64,000 nucleotides of DNA from Amblyomma americanum (taxonomy: Eukaryota > Arthropoda > Arachnida > Ixodida > Ixodidae), in the NCBI RefSeq assembly GCF_052857255.1, contig NC_135500.1, forward strand, positions 45,696,772 through 45,760,771, read 5' to 3'. How positions within the stretch are numbered: position 1 is the first letter of the stretch; every line of letters begins with the position of its first letter. The notes beneath the pieces are model-generated. The model was not told the origin of the DNA. It saw only the letters and a program-made list of their open reading frames with translations, and ran no database searches. The translations under genes and the position numbers were made by a program. Positions 45,453-55,464 of this stretch are shown piece after piece.

Positions 45453-45614
45453 TGACATGGTTTACGCAAAAAGCGTACAGGCGCTAAAAGACCAAGACAA
45501 GCACACTCAAGACAGGACAGGCGCCAATATGACGCCAATATGGCGCCTGTCCTGTCTTGAGTGTGCTTGTCTTCGTCTTTTAGTGCCTGTACGCTTTTTG
45601 CGTAAACCATGTCA
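45453..45614. repeat. Large near-perfect hairpin
   Basis: Arms of about 70 nt, from TGACATGGTTTACGCAAAAA to its reverse complement, with AGACAAGCACACTCAAGACA inside and the turn around GGCGCC..ATATGAC..GGCGCC. A few mismatches only. It is the third hairpin of this build. Confidence 0.9.
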
Positions 45615-45799
45615 AGCTACAACCAACTAGCTCAAATGAAAGTCTTGCTGTAATATGGCATCTTGGGCATTCTGTTAACCTCTTCACTAATGCGTGACAG
45701 CACCCTTGATGATTAAGATGTGAAACTAGGTAATGGCAACATACACATATAAAAGCGCTCATTGAGAAATATTTGCTCCAGATATTTGTTATAGTGGAA

Positions 45800-46170
45800 A
45801 ATGCAATGCATACATTTCATGGGTATTCGTTACATTTTCATGTCCAACATTCTCGGAAAAAATTTTGAAAATAAAAACTTGTAATATAGTGTTTTGTTAC
45901 TATGGAAGGTTCATTCTTATTAAATGTAGGAAATAATTATTTTGAAGTTTTTCTATTGGTCGCATCGAATAGTTAAGATTAACACTTAAAATCAAAGGGG
46001 AAAGCTTTTGACGATAGCAAAAACACTCATAGAGAAAAAAAAATGAAAGACTTTGGTCGGGTGATCTGCAGATATATTGATTGCTGTAGTCAAATTTTAC
46101 ATTATATGAAAAATTGCGCTCATAAATGGTTTCCCGCTAAAAATGGTTTCGTCCAGAATTGTTGGGTATG
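45800..46170. repeat. Old dispersed repeat, related to 4905-5275
   Basis: This is the second, diverged member of the family at 4905-5275. It abuts the interrupted foldback element that starts near 46190. Confidence 0.4.
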
Positions 46171-46189
46171 CTTAACTCAAATGTAAAAA

Positions 46190-47990
46190 TCGTTAGTATG
46201 CATGCTTAGCTCAGTGCGTGCCTACATTTGAGGGCTTGTTTCGATAGTGCACTTGAAATGCGGCATTGAAGCATGGTTGAAGGAAGCGTTTCAAGGAGTG
46301 CCGTTCTGGTACTTTCGTGCACGAATATACACGATTTTTACCTAAGATTAACACAGTTTTTAAAAATAGGCCTTTTCAGTTTGTAGAGCGCTTTTTGTGG
46401 CATAGAAATATTAGCGGTGTAGTTCATCAGGATACAGCTAAGAATACTAACTAGCAGGTTGGTTAAATATTGCATTAAGGCATTAGTAGAATTTCAGGTC
46501 GTTCGTTTATTCGAGGAAGGTTTACGAACCCTTCCTCTAGTGTCGTTCGGCTTGGAAGATGGACAAGAGGCGTGCTTGTAGATGATGACAGCAGAGCATA
46601 TACTTACAGCCTACACATACAGAGAGTTAAACTGGTAGAAGCCGAAATGAATTTAAAAAAGAACAAACTTCTGGGTACTTTACTCATCGACCCGACGGAT
46701 TAGAGTGTAATTAGCACCACGTTACATGCTAAGCATAGAGCCCCAGCTCAGACTGGACTGGACCAAACTGACCGTTCACATGGTCTTTTAAGCACTTAAT
46801 TAACAAAGCACTAAGGGCGGTCATTTTCAGTGGCCCACCATAAGCATCAATTCTCCAATCAAAACTAACATGCGAGATGGGGACTACCCCAAGAGTTAGG
46901 CTTAGCCTCGAACCCAGGGTCTCGCTAACAACACAAACCAAATCAAAATCAAATACTCCCCCACTCTCTCTCAAGTAAGAGTATCCACACGCTCTGCCTT
47001 CGGAGCTATTCTCCCGAGTTTCCTCAGGCACACCGCCACCCCCCGCTTTCCGCTCACGTTGTTCAAGTTCTTGACACTTATAGGCTCCCACCGATCATCA
47101 ATCCGTGTCGCCCGTCAGCAACAGAAGAGAAAGCGAAAGGGCCACGAAGTCGCCGCACTACCGACGGCGGGACACGGCTAATAAGCCATGAATGGGCTTG
47201 TCTGCCGCTCCGGCAAACCACATATGGAACGGCCCTGTTTTCCCACGGTTTGGGTGAGTAGGGCATGTTTGCCTTGACAGGTGTTCGTCATTGCCATCCT
47301 GGAAATACGCCATTTGTTCGGTCATGAGGCACTGCGGGACACTGTGGGACACTGGGTGCCTCTCCGATGATAGCCTACGTCGTTAGGGAGGTCTCATCAA
47401 AGCCGCGGCGGTGCGTCAAACGACCCCATCCATCTCCCATGCACTTTGCTTTCGAGGGCTCGATCTTGTACTAGGGAGCCACTTCCGCGTGTGCCGGCGT
47501 ACTACAAAGAGACGCAGCTGGAAAAGAGCGGCGGCCTTACAGCTTTTTACCGTTAGTTATTGAACTATTGCTGTTAGGCTCCTTAATTATTGAGAGGCGT
47601 GTAGCCCGTCGTAAGTAATATCCATATCAGTTTCTCGAATTTCGAAAACGTGCTTACCCTCGGCGCTGGGGCCCAACAAATTGTGGCTACAGCGCGCCAA
47701 AATACATGCGTTTTCGTTAAGCTTGCAGACAAAGAAACCTCTACAGTGCATGTAACTCGTCGAAATAGCGAAATTTTGTTGGGTCACTGCGCCGAGGATA
47801 ACCGCGTTTTTGAAATTCTATGCACTGACATCGGTATTACTTAAGTTGGGCTATACGTCTCTCAATAATTTAGGAACATAAGAGTAATAGTTAAAAAGTT
47901 AGCTATTCAATATTATGGAACCAGCCTGCTAATTAGCACGTCTCAGATGTATTCTGATATGCTACACCGCTGAAAATGCTATACAGGAAA
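46190..47990. mobile_element. Interrupted second copy of the foldback repeat
   Basis: 46190-46465 matches 2395-2660 (CTCAGTGCGTGCCTACAT, AAGGAGTGCCGTTCTGGTAC, AACTAGCAGGTTGGTTAA) and 47530-47990 matches 2810-3195 (ACCCAACAAATT, AACTCGTCGAAATAGC, TGTATTCTGATATGC) in the same orientation. The right half shows the same internal palindrome as the first copy. About 1.06 kb of unrelated sequence separates the halves, where the first copy has only the hairpin 2697-2802. Confidence 0.6.
46466..47529. other. ~1.06-kb insertion inside the foldback repeat
   Basis: This block is absent from the corresponding place in the 2.3-3.2 kb copy. It starts near TTTCAGGTCGTTCGTTTATT (the inverse contains AATAAACGAACGACC, a possible polyadenylation signal on the minus strand). 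It has no recognised coding domain. A solo LTR or other insertion on the minus strand is possible, but I could not find TG/CA ends or a target duplication. Confidence 0.4.
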
Positions 47991-49090
47991 AAGCGCTCTT
48001 CTAAATCAAAAAGTCTGCTAATAAAGGTAGTAGAAAGTCTTAAGTGAAGCACCCCGTACAGATGTTGAGCGGTATGCGTGTAGAGCGTATGAGCATTTTA
48101 ACGATTTATTCTAACCGAGAGGCGATGAGCTGGCTTGATGTTGAAGCCATCGCTATCAGAAATTCGGGGGAACGGACTACTGCACTTGTTTTTCTATCAG
48201 GTGGGGCACCAGAAGAAAATAGCGGCTGTATCTTTTTTGTACAAAAAGAATACTCGGCAGCAGCAAATTCTTTTGTGCTAACCTCACATAAATTTAACAT
48301 GCTATGTACACGTGCGTGTGAACGCACCGGCTTCTATCTTTGCAGCGTGAGATCGAGTAACCGTTTTGAAATGCCAGCCTTGGACAACTTTTCAGTTTGT
48401 GTCGAGGAACATGATATTGAACGGCAGAAAATTCTACTAAACTTCAGGTTTTTTTCGCGCCTCACTTCTTCGTTCTGCACGTTCATTCGACGTTGGACGT
48501 GAAGCGGACAACCCGACGACAGAAAAACGATGACAGACGGATGAAAAGAGGAAGTGGACTTTATAGGAGCACTTCGAAAACAATATTGAAACAAAAGCAC
48601 CCATAGAAGCAAAACAATTTATGCTCAGCTTCCTTTGCAGACTCAATAAGAGGCACTCGAGTTCAATGCTCGCTCTCCTTGGCTTCTCGAAAGCCGGGGC
48701 CTGCCTACCTCCTTCGATGAAGTCTGACCAAGAACCACATAACCACATGCAAAACGCTCTTAAATAACCTGATCCGAAACTCCTAGAAGCGGGCGGCGGC
48801 GTCGAGAAAGAGAGGCCTGGTGGCAGCACGCCTTAATTGCTGCGTCTACCTACCCTGTCTTCTCGAGAGGGCTCGAACCCTCTCGAACGTCTGGCCGCGC
48901 GCGTCCTACTTTGCCAAGGTTGCGGGAAGAGGAGGACCTGGACCCTGAGCCGAGATGCGCCTAATGTTGCGCGTGGCTTCCAGTGCATTAAAAAAATTCT
49001 CCAAAATATTATCAGCGACTCCAAGACCGCAATCAATAATTTTTTCCAAAGATCGGATCTCTCCCATCACCCTCCGCGTCCGACAATCTC
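47991..49090. other. No recognised gene
   Basis: A 152-codon frame at 48044-48502 has no recognisable domain. From about 48770 the sequence may be the 5' part of the LINE fragment that is clear after 49090. Confidence 0.3.
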
Positions 49091-49560
49091 CGCCTCGCGG
49101 ACCACACCATCCAGCTCACCTGGACCCCTGCACACTCCTCCCTCTCAGGGAATTAGGCGGCCCACTCACATGCCCGAGGCATTAATATCCGGGCGGGGTA
49201 GAGTCTCTATCCCCACCACAGAGCAAAGCCAGCGAGGGACCGGTTGACCGCTTATCAGGGCATCACCCAACATTATCGACTTGACCGACATCTTTACCCA
49301 ACGGCCGACAGGTTCCTATCCCGCAGCATGTCATATCCTGGCGCCAGATTCAAACGAACGCCTTCCGAAATCTCGCAGTTCTCTGTCATATCTGCCCCAC
49401 CTTCTACTCTTGTCAACTTCAGATTCTCCGCTGGGCACGCTACCCTCTCCCACATCATGTAGGGCTGCCCTATGACCCCCTTTCCGCTAAATCAGTGCCG
49501 AGGAGTCATGGCAGACCGGGCTGCGGAGCTCGGAGCCGGGCACTGAGGTTCAGCGCGACC
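49091..49560 (+). mobile_element. LINE RNase H and 3' end fragment
   Basis: One reading gives LADHTIQLTWTPAHSSLSGN (RNase H end) with a stop, then LTAYQGITQHYRLDRHLYPT, ADRFLSRSMSYPGARFKRT and STLVNFRFSAGHATLSHIM, matching the post-RNase H region of the fragment at 6454-6925 (AHKSL...LRRLQTN; the zinc finger near ATLSH). Stops are present. It is a 5'-truncated I/R1-like LINE. Confidence 0.7.
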
Positions 49561-49658
49561 AACGGGCTGACTGGGTCACCGACGGACATGAGCTTTTGGT
49601 CATCCGGAGGAATTGACCTGCTGCGTTTTGACGGGTTTCGCCCTTCCCTCTCGGCTAA

Positions 49659-49722
49659 AAACGTGTATTGTCGATCGGCGCGCGTGTATTGTCGATCGAA
49701 CGTGTATTGTTCGTCGGCGCGC
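49659..49722 (+). repeat. Three short tandem units
   Basis: CGTGTATTGTCGATCG occurs twice and CGTGTATTGTTCGTCG once, about 20 bp apart, ending in GGCGCGCGC. This is a small minisatellite. Confidence 0.85.
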
Positions 49723-49782
49723 GCACCGCGTAAGCACAGCACTAAGTGTAACGGCCTTACAAGTCTGTTCAATTTTGGGCTG

Positions 49783-49855
49783 CTGAAAAAAAAGCGATTG
49801 GAGCTGTAGTTTATTAAAAATTGTCACTCAAAGTACTCCAGATTTTGGTCATTTC
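49783..49855 (+). repeat. 75-bp repeat, unit A
   Basis: It shares AAAAAAGCGATTGGAGCTGT, then ATT.GTCA.TCAAA.GTACTC with 54845-54915. The copy at 54845 ends only about 10 bp before the start of the right-hand duplicate. Confidence 0.75.
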
Positions 49856-49860
49856 TATAG

Positions 49861-50475
49861 ACGCGCATTGTTTAAACTTTGTATGGTTTTGGAGCAAACT
49901 ATAAGCGAGGCATTAAACCGTGGCTGCCTTGGAGTTTACGGGGATTGACGTATAGAATCTAGCCCGTGAAAAAACCGCGTCCCTTATCTTTTCAACTAGT
50001 TGTACCGAAATACACGACGTTCTCTAATGCAGCCGCGCAGTTTGGAACGCTTAGGGGCGCTGCTAGTAGTTGTTGCAAATTCTTGATAACGTCTGTTCTA
50101 CTTTCTTTTTGGGTAATTTTTTTTCAAGTCAATTTTTCTTTGCTGGCCACTTTTTGTTGTGGTGTCTTTCGGTTTCTTGCTCATTTATCACGAGCACTTT
50201 TCTTTTTCATGACAAAAGTGGTTATTTATGCCTTCGTTCGCATTACAGAATGCGTGGACCTTGATACGCATTTAAACTGTTGATCGTTAATTTTATTTTA
50301 TATGTCAGTTTCTCTCTCAGTTATTACCTATGTATGCGTGTGTAAGCAAAGCAAGTGAGTTAGAACATGAGGGCTGATTGTTTTGCTGGGGTATTGTCAT
50401 CAGTTCAAGGCGAAAGCGTTCGGCCGTCGTTAAGCTGGCTCACCCTCCGTGTTTTCCTTTCGTCTCATACTGCAG
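49861..50475. other. No recognised feature
   Basis: AT-rich sequence ending in the pyrimidine-rich stretch (CTCCGTGTTTTCCTTTCGTC) of the next splice acceptor. Confidence 0.3.
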
Positions 50476-50619
50476 GCGAGTCGAGGCTACCTTGGGCCCA
50501 GCGCTCCCGTTCCATCCCGGCGTCCGCTCGGCGACTACAATGCACGCTCCGTGCAACGCCTGGAGCAAGCAGCCCGGTTTGCAAGCCCTTCGACTGCAAC
50601 GGAGAAAGGGCGGACTGAG
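50476..50619 (+). CDS. Exon-like segment, open, 48 codons
   Basis: A good 3' splice site (pyrimidine-rich TTTTCCTTTCGTCTCATACTG, shown partly, then CAG at 50475) and a donor ACTGAG|GTCAGT bound exactly 48 codons in phase 0: ASRGYLGPSAPVPSRRPLGD, YNARSVQRLEQAARFASPST, ATEKGRTE. One frame is fully open. The end is helix-like (VQRLEQAARFA). Function is unrecognised. Plus strand, as with the other exon-like segments. Confidence 0.4.
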
Positions 50620-50999
50620 GTCAGTAAGATGATACCAGTATCGTGCTACGCAGCTTGTTCTTTTCCGAGAAGTAAGTCGTCAGCCTTTGTTGCCCCATTT
50701 TGAGGAAGCCCATCTTTGTGTGCGGGTAAACACACGATGGTGCCCATAAATGATGGCGACCTGGCAGGTGGCGGTTAAATTAATGACTGGTCACGCGAGG
50801 TTGCTTGAAAAGAGCGACCTGGATCGCACAAGTCACACGGGTGGCAGCACCTGCCATCCCAGGGCAGTGACGAACCGCTTAACCGCGGCACCGCTGCGCC
50901 AGGAGTGGTATGATGACTACCAGAGCTCTGTAAAGGTTGAAAACTAAACATTTTGACAGATTTGCCTGTCTGGTTGGGTTTGAAGACTTATAATAGCAC
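50620..50999. other. No recognised feature
   Basis: No coding or repeat signal is recognised before the Penelope-like element. Confidence 0.3.
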
Positions 51000-51991
51000 A
51001 ACTCCAACCAAAAATTTTAACTTTAACCCATCGTTTCGAAGCCGACTCGGCTCCTTCATCAGGGGTGACTGAGGGCAGTAGCTAAGCATCTTTAAATATG
51101 AAGGGAAGGAAAAAGGGAGGTTCAAAGGAACGACAGCTGTGACGCGAAAGGCGCGGAAGAGGGGGAGGGGGGTTTAGGCTGTTAGTCACGCTGGCGCTCT
51201 GCAGGGAGGTGGTGACACTTTTTTTCGTTGAGTTGAAGATCGAAGTCCCTGGGAATATACTGGGCGCAGGTTTTCTTTTGTGCGGTGGATATTGCTCGGG
51301 GTGGTTAGGATATGCCACGATTCCCGAAGGAGCCTTTTGTGGTAATTTGTTTCGGTTCCGAGGTTGCAGGTTTCTTCGAAGTTGATTCTATGGTCGGAGT
51401 CCTCGGAATGTTCGGCTTCTGGATTGCGTTCTCTTGCGAATTTGCGGACGTCGTTTTTATGTTGCCGAATTCTTTCTTTGAAATTTTTGGTTTCGCCGGT
51501 GTACCTTGCGTCGCAGTCGGCGCATGGAATTTTGTAGACAAAGACTTGGGCTTTTTCTCTCGGCGGCCGGTCTTTGGGAACAGGTAGGCAAAAGCCCAAC
51601 ATTGTTTGTGGGTTTGTGCGCAACCTGGAGACGCGATTTTTTCAGGATTCGGGCGATGGTCTCGCTGACACCTCCGACATAAGGTAAAGTGACGTATTTT
51701 GGTGGTGGCGTTAGTCTGCGTGCGTTGTTTTCGTGACGAATGTTGTGTTTTTGACGTCGAATGGTTTTTTGAGTTAAGTCTATTGGGTAGCCGTTCATGA
51801 TGAGTTCTTTGAATATCGTGCGTTGTTCTTTTCTTCTGTCAAGTTCTGTGCTGGAGTGCGTCTCAACCCTTCTGAACAGCGTCTTCACCACTGATGCTTT
51901 ATGAACTGTCGGGTGATTCGAAGAGAAGTGGAGATACCGGCCTGAGTGGGTTGGTTTGCGGTATACGGAGAATTGAAGGGTATTGTGGTTT
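51000..51991 (-). mobile_element. Penelope-like element, truncated, minus strand
   Basis: Read on the minus strand from 51991: RT C-terminal part (RNHNTLQFSVYRKPTHSGRY; ETHSSTELDRRKEQRTIFKE; IRRQKHNIRHENNARRLTPP), a frame change near 51610, then the GIY-YIG endonuclease VFVYKIPCADCDARYTGETK (51543-51484 region), where YIG has become YTG, and FKERIRQHKND. The protein ends SPPPCRAPA at 51186. A hammerhead-type motif lies 120-160 bp further on. The 5' two thirds are missing. It is joined head to head with the plus-strand copy at 51992. Confidence 0.9.
51026..51066 (-). ncRNA. Hammerhead ribozyme motif (core intact, cleavage site changed)
   Basis: On the minus strand: ACCC, then core CTGATGA, then AGGAGCCGAGTCGGCTTC as stem-loop II (GGAGCC with GGCTTC), then GAAAC, a minimal stem III, GAT and GGGT closing stem I with ACCC. 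This is the type-I minimal hammerhead known from Penelope-like elements. Relative to the plus copy (CGTT|GGG), the base pairing with A15.1 is changed (CGAT|GGG), so cleavage is expected to be weak or absent. Confidence 0.75.
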
Positions 51992-51992
51992 C

Positions 51993-53469
51993 AAACACGA
52001 GGAGGTCCAAAACGCCCAAATTCCACAAACCGGGGATCCCTTTACGCCCGATTGTCAGCTTCCGGTGTTCCCCTCTTCGCTCGTTGTCAGAATACCTTCA
52101 CAAACTCATATCCCCAATCGCAGGAAAAACAGCGACCCATATCCGTCATTCCAGTCACTTCATCGAACTGGTGTCCCAAGCCACCCTTGAAGCTGACGAA
52201 TGCCTTGTCTCCTTCGACGTGGTGTCCCTTTTCACAAACGTCCCCGTGAAGCTGGCGGTGACCGCTGCCCGAGAGGCCCTACAACGCGACTACACACTCA
52301 GCGCACGAACCCTGCTGAGTGTAAATTATGTGTGCCGCCTCCTGGAGTTGTGCCTATCGAACACATACTTCTCGTCAAACGGGGAATTTTACCGACAAGT
52401 GAAAGGAACACCAACAGCAGCATCCATCTCTGTCGTCATGGCCAATTTAACCATGGAACACATCGAACAACTAGCCCTCAACTGATTCCACCCGAAACCA
52501 AAGATATTCCTCAGGTATGTCGACAACTGCTTCGCCGTCATCAAAAGATCTGAGACTCAAAATTTCCTTCGTCATTTAAACTCCGTAGAACCTGAAATTC
52601 AGTTTACGCTAGAGGTGGAACAAGAAAAGTCCATGGCGTTTTTGGATGTCCTCGTGTCCCGAAACCACAATACCCTTCAATTCTCCGTATACCGCAAACC
52701 AATCCACTCAGGCCGGTATCTCCACTTCTCTTCGAACCACCCGACAGTCCATAAAGCATCAGTGGTGGAGACGCTGTTCAGAAGAATTGAGACATACTCC
52801 AGCACAGAACTTGACAGAAAAAAAGAACAACGCACGATATTCAAAGAAGTCATCATAAACAGCTACCCAAAAGACTTTATTCAAAAAACCATTCGACGTC
52901 AAAAACACAACATTCGTCACGAAATCAACGCACACAGACCAACGCCACCACCAAGATACCTCACTTTACCTTAGGTCGGAGGTGTCAGCGAAACCATCGC
53001 CCGAACACTGAAAAAATCGCGTCTCCAGGTTACGCACAAGCCCACAAACACTGTTGCGCTTTGCCTACCTGTTCCCAAAGACCGTCCGCCGAGAGAAAGA
53101 GCTCAAGGCATTGTCTACCAAATTCCATGTGCCGACTGCGACCGAAGCTACATCGGCGAAACCAAAAATTTCAAAGAAAGAATTCGGCAGCATAAAAACG
53201 ACGTCCTCAAATTCGGAAGAGAACGCAATCCAGTAGCCGCACATTCCGAGGACTCCGACCATAGAATCAACTTCGAAGAAACCTGCAACCTCGGAACCGA
53301 AACAAATTACCACAAAAGGCTCCTTCTGGAATCCTGGCATATCCAAACCACCCCGAACAATATCAACCGCACAAAAGGAAACCTGCCCACACTATATGCC
53401 CAGGGACTTCGCTCTTCAACTCAACGAAAAAAAGTCGCGTCACCACCTCCCTGCAGAGCGCCAGCGTGA
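51993..53469 (+). pseudogene. Penelope-like RT/GIY-YIG protein, two stops, YVDN
   Basis: One frame runs all the way from the junction to TGA at 53467-53469 and is broken only by TGA at 52483-52485 and TAG at 52972-52974. RT: HLLSEYLHKLISP-like thumb-to-palm wording, LVSFDVVSLFTNVPVKLAVT (motif A), VKGTPTAASISVVMANLTME (motif B), and motif C read as RYVDNCFAV at 52513-52539, in which the second catalytic Asp is Asn. Then FLDVLVSRNH. The endonuclease reads GIVYQIPCADCDRSYIGETK (53115-53174) with GIVY and YIG intact, then FKERIRQHKND. The N-terminal region is missing. This copy could supply an intact nuclease fold but not an active RT. Confidence 0.9.
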
Positions 53470-53587
53470 CTAACAGCCTAAACCCCCCTCTCCCTCCTCC
53501 GCGCCTTTCGCGTCACAGCTGTCGTTCCTTTGACCCCCCCCTTTCCTCCCCTCCATACTTAAAGATGCTAAGCTACTGCCCTCAGTC

Positions 53588-53628
53588 ACCCTTGATGAAG
53601 GAGCCGAGTCGGCTTCGAAACGTTGGGT
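53588..53628 (+). ncRNA. Hammerhead ribozyme motif (core C changed)
   Basis: ACCC, TTGATGA (consensus CTGATGA, first core base changed C to T), stem-loop II in AGGAGCCGAGTCGGCTTC, GAAAC, a 2-bp stem III (AC with GT), then the expected cleavage site after CGTT at 53624 and GGGT closing stem I. The motif lies 120 bp after the stop of the Penelope-like protein, the place where such ribozymes are found in these elements. The changed core base should disable it. Confidence 0.75.
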
Positions 53629-53665
53629 TAAAGTTGAAATTTTTGGTTGGAGTTGTGCAGTTTAT

Positions 53666-54844
53666 TATAAGTCTAAGAAGGTTAACTAGAAAGACCAATT
53701 GCGCATATAGGGGGCATTAATCCATCAGCTTTCACGGCATGCCCTAAAGGCGGAGCGCGATCCGCGTATGGTGGCGACTGTCTTCAAGAAGGTAGCGCGC
53801 AGAATCAGAACGGGCGCGGCGGCGGCTGCGTAGAGCCATGCAGAGGTCGAATTGAAAGCTTGCATGGCATCGGGTTACATCACGCAGCAGCGGGCGGCGT
53901 CTCCTTTCACAAAGTGAGCCGTCGGCTGTCGCGTTCTCACATGTAAGCAGTTTAAGTGTCTCTGCCGAGTTGTTATGGTTGTTTACAAGCGCCGTGCTTT
54001 GCAATCTCCGCACTATGCCGTTACACTGTCGGAAGCAGTGGCTGTTTCTTTATTGATTTTTAGTATGAAAATATTTTAGATCATAACATGCTCCAAGCAG
54101 GAGTGAATACAGTATTAAAACACAACATCGTTCGTCTGTAGAAAAAAAGTATATATGGATGGATGAAGAAAACGACAAAAATTAAAATAAATACGCCCTT
54201 TTGAATTAAACCCAGGTTATATAATGAAGATTGTTTAAAAAGGAAGTACAATTTATGTTGTGCATAAACACAAAATAAAGAATAATTGATTAATTAGCGT
54301 GGCAGCCTACGGAAGCACCTATAGTTTCGCTTATGAAAGAGTTCTTCGCAGAGCTTTCAAACCTGAGACTGTTGAGAAAAATGATATGCGTAGAAAAGGG
54401 GTGTTATTCTGTGAGAGTGGTGACGCCTTTTTTTGGTTTATGGTAATGGCTGTAAATGGGCGTCACGGATAAGGAAAGCCGACAATTCCATGAGTGGCAA
54501 AACATATTTCGCGCAAAATTGTTTCTTGTTGCTTAATTGCTGAAGTTATTATTTTTATGTACCGTTGACGAAGAGTAATGTGGGGATAAGGGTAAAATAT
54601 TGACGGCACCCTGTCTTAATTTGTTTAAGCAGCTGAATGTTCCCTTTGGTGAACTGGTCCTAGACAGTGACGGCACACTTATTCTAAGCATTATCTCAAT
54701 CATCTGTTGTTCGTTAGAAGCTTGACATGCCGGACAGTGCTCAAGCTTGGATCTTACAGGGCTTGCTTTACGACTAGAATATGCACAGAAATAAATAAAT
54801 ATATCCTGTGACACAAAAGCTTTCTGAAGCTTCATACTATGGGG
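53666..54844. other. No recognised feature
   Basis: Includes a GC-rich patch at 53745-53900 and AT-rich sequence after 54050. No coding or repeat call. The window's unit ends here at the 75-bp repeat and the start of the duplicate. Confidence 0.3.
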
Positions 54845-54915
54845 TTGAAAAAAGCGATTGGAGCTGTAGGTCATTCATAATTTGTCATTCAAAAGTACTC
54901 TAGTTTTTGTTAATT
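54845..54915 (+). repeat. 75-bp repeat, unit B, next to the duplication
   Basis: This is the second unit of the repeat at 49783-49855. It lies immediately left of 54927, where the match to window position 1 begins. Whether the repeat also lies left of window position 1 cannot be seen. Confidence 0.75.
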
Positions 54916-55264
54916 CCCAATCAGTATATGTGTACTGCCTGGGCATAATTTTCGGGGACAGTTCATTTTCTTGCGCGAAAACGTACTTGACAAGATGCCA
55001 TAGGGCGCCGCATTCCGACACGTTACGTTACTGATCCTTTTTCAAATCGCTGTGTGTGTGTAGAATCTTCGTGTCCCGCGTAACTCTTCAAATGCACGAA
55101 GCCGGTACACTGAACGAGAGGGACGTGTCTTCCCGCTTTGCAAACCATTACAGCGCTCCTCGGAGATGCGCTTTGCACCCACTCTAGCCTTCACCCCTTC
55201 CCGTGCCCCTAGATGATTTCATGAGTGGGCTTAAGGACACCTTTGTTTGGGTGTGTCGTTATAG

Positions 55265-55464
55265 GTGAAGCCGAAGTACAGGCCTCGACTGCAGACACCG
55301 TCTCCCTGTCATCGCCCAGGAACGAGTGCCGCCATGTGGCCTCTGCGACGAAGTATGAGCTTGTCGTTGCTCCATACAAGCAAGGTGGGCGGTGCTTCAT
55401 GTCCGCGTACGTCGTTCGTGACGTCGGCGAGTCTTTGCAGTGGGAGAACCGGGACGAACAGTAG
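55265..55464 (+). CDS. Second copy of candidate terminal exon
   Basis: This is the copy of 339-538 in the right-hand duplicate. It keeps the same frame and stop and has one silent change. If the duplication is real, earlier exons could lie upstream, to the left of 54927; I see no obvious partner in the 1 kb before it. Confidence 0.4.

Larger units (their letters stand above)
51992..53665 (+). mobile_element. Penelope-like element, 5'-truncated, plus strand
   Basis: It contains a reverse transcriptase, GIY-YIG endonuclease and 3' region with a hammerhead motif. It is roughly the last two thirds of a Penelope-like element. It matches the minus-strand copy at 51000-51991 in inverted orientation, from the RT C-terminus to the 3' end, with the two copies meeting at about 51991/51992 without spacer. 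Confidence 0.92.

Noticed and set aside
48044..48502. 152-codon ORF on the plus strand
   Set aside because: No recognisable domain, no codon bias, no splice context and AT-rich surroundings; most likely chance.
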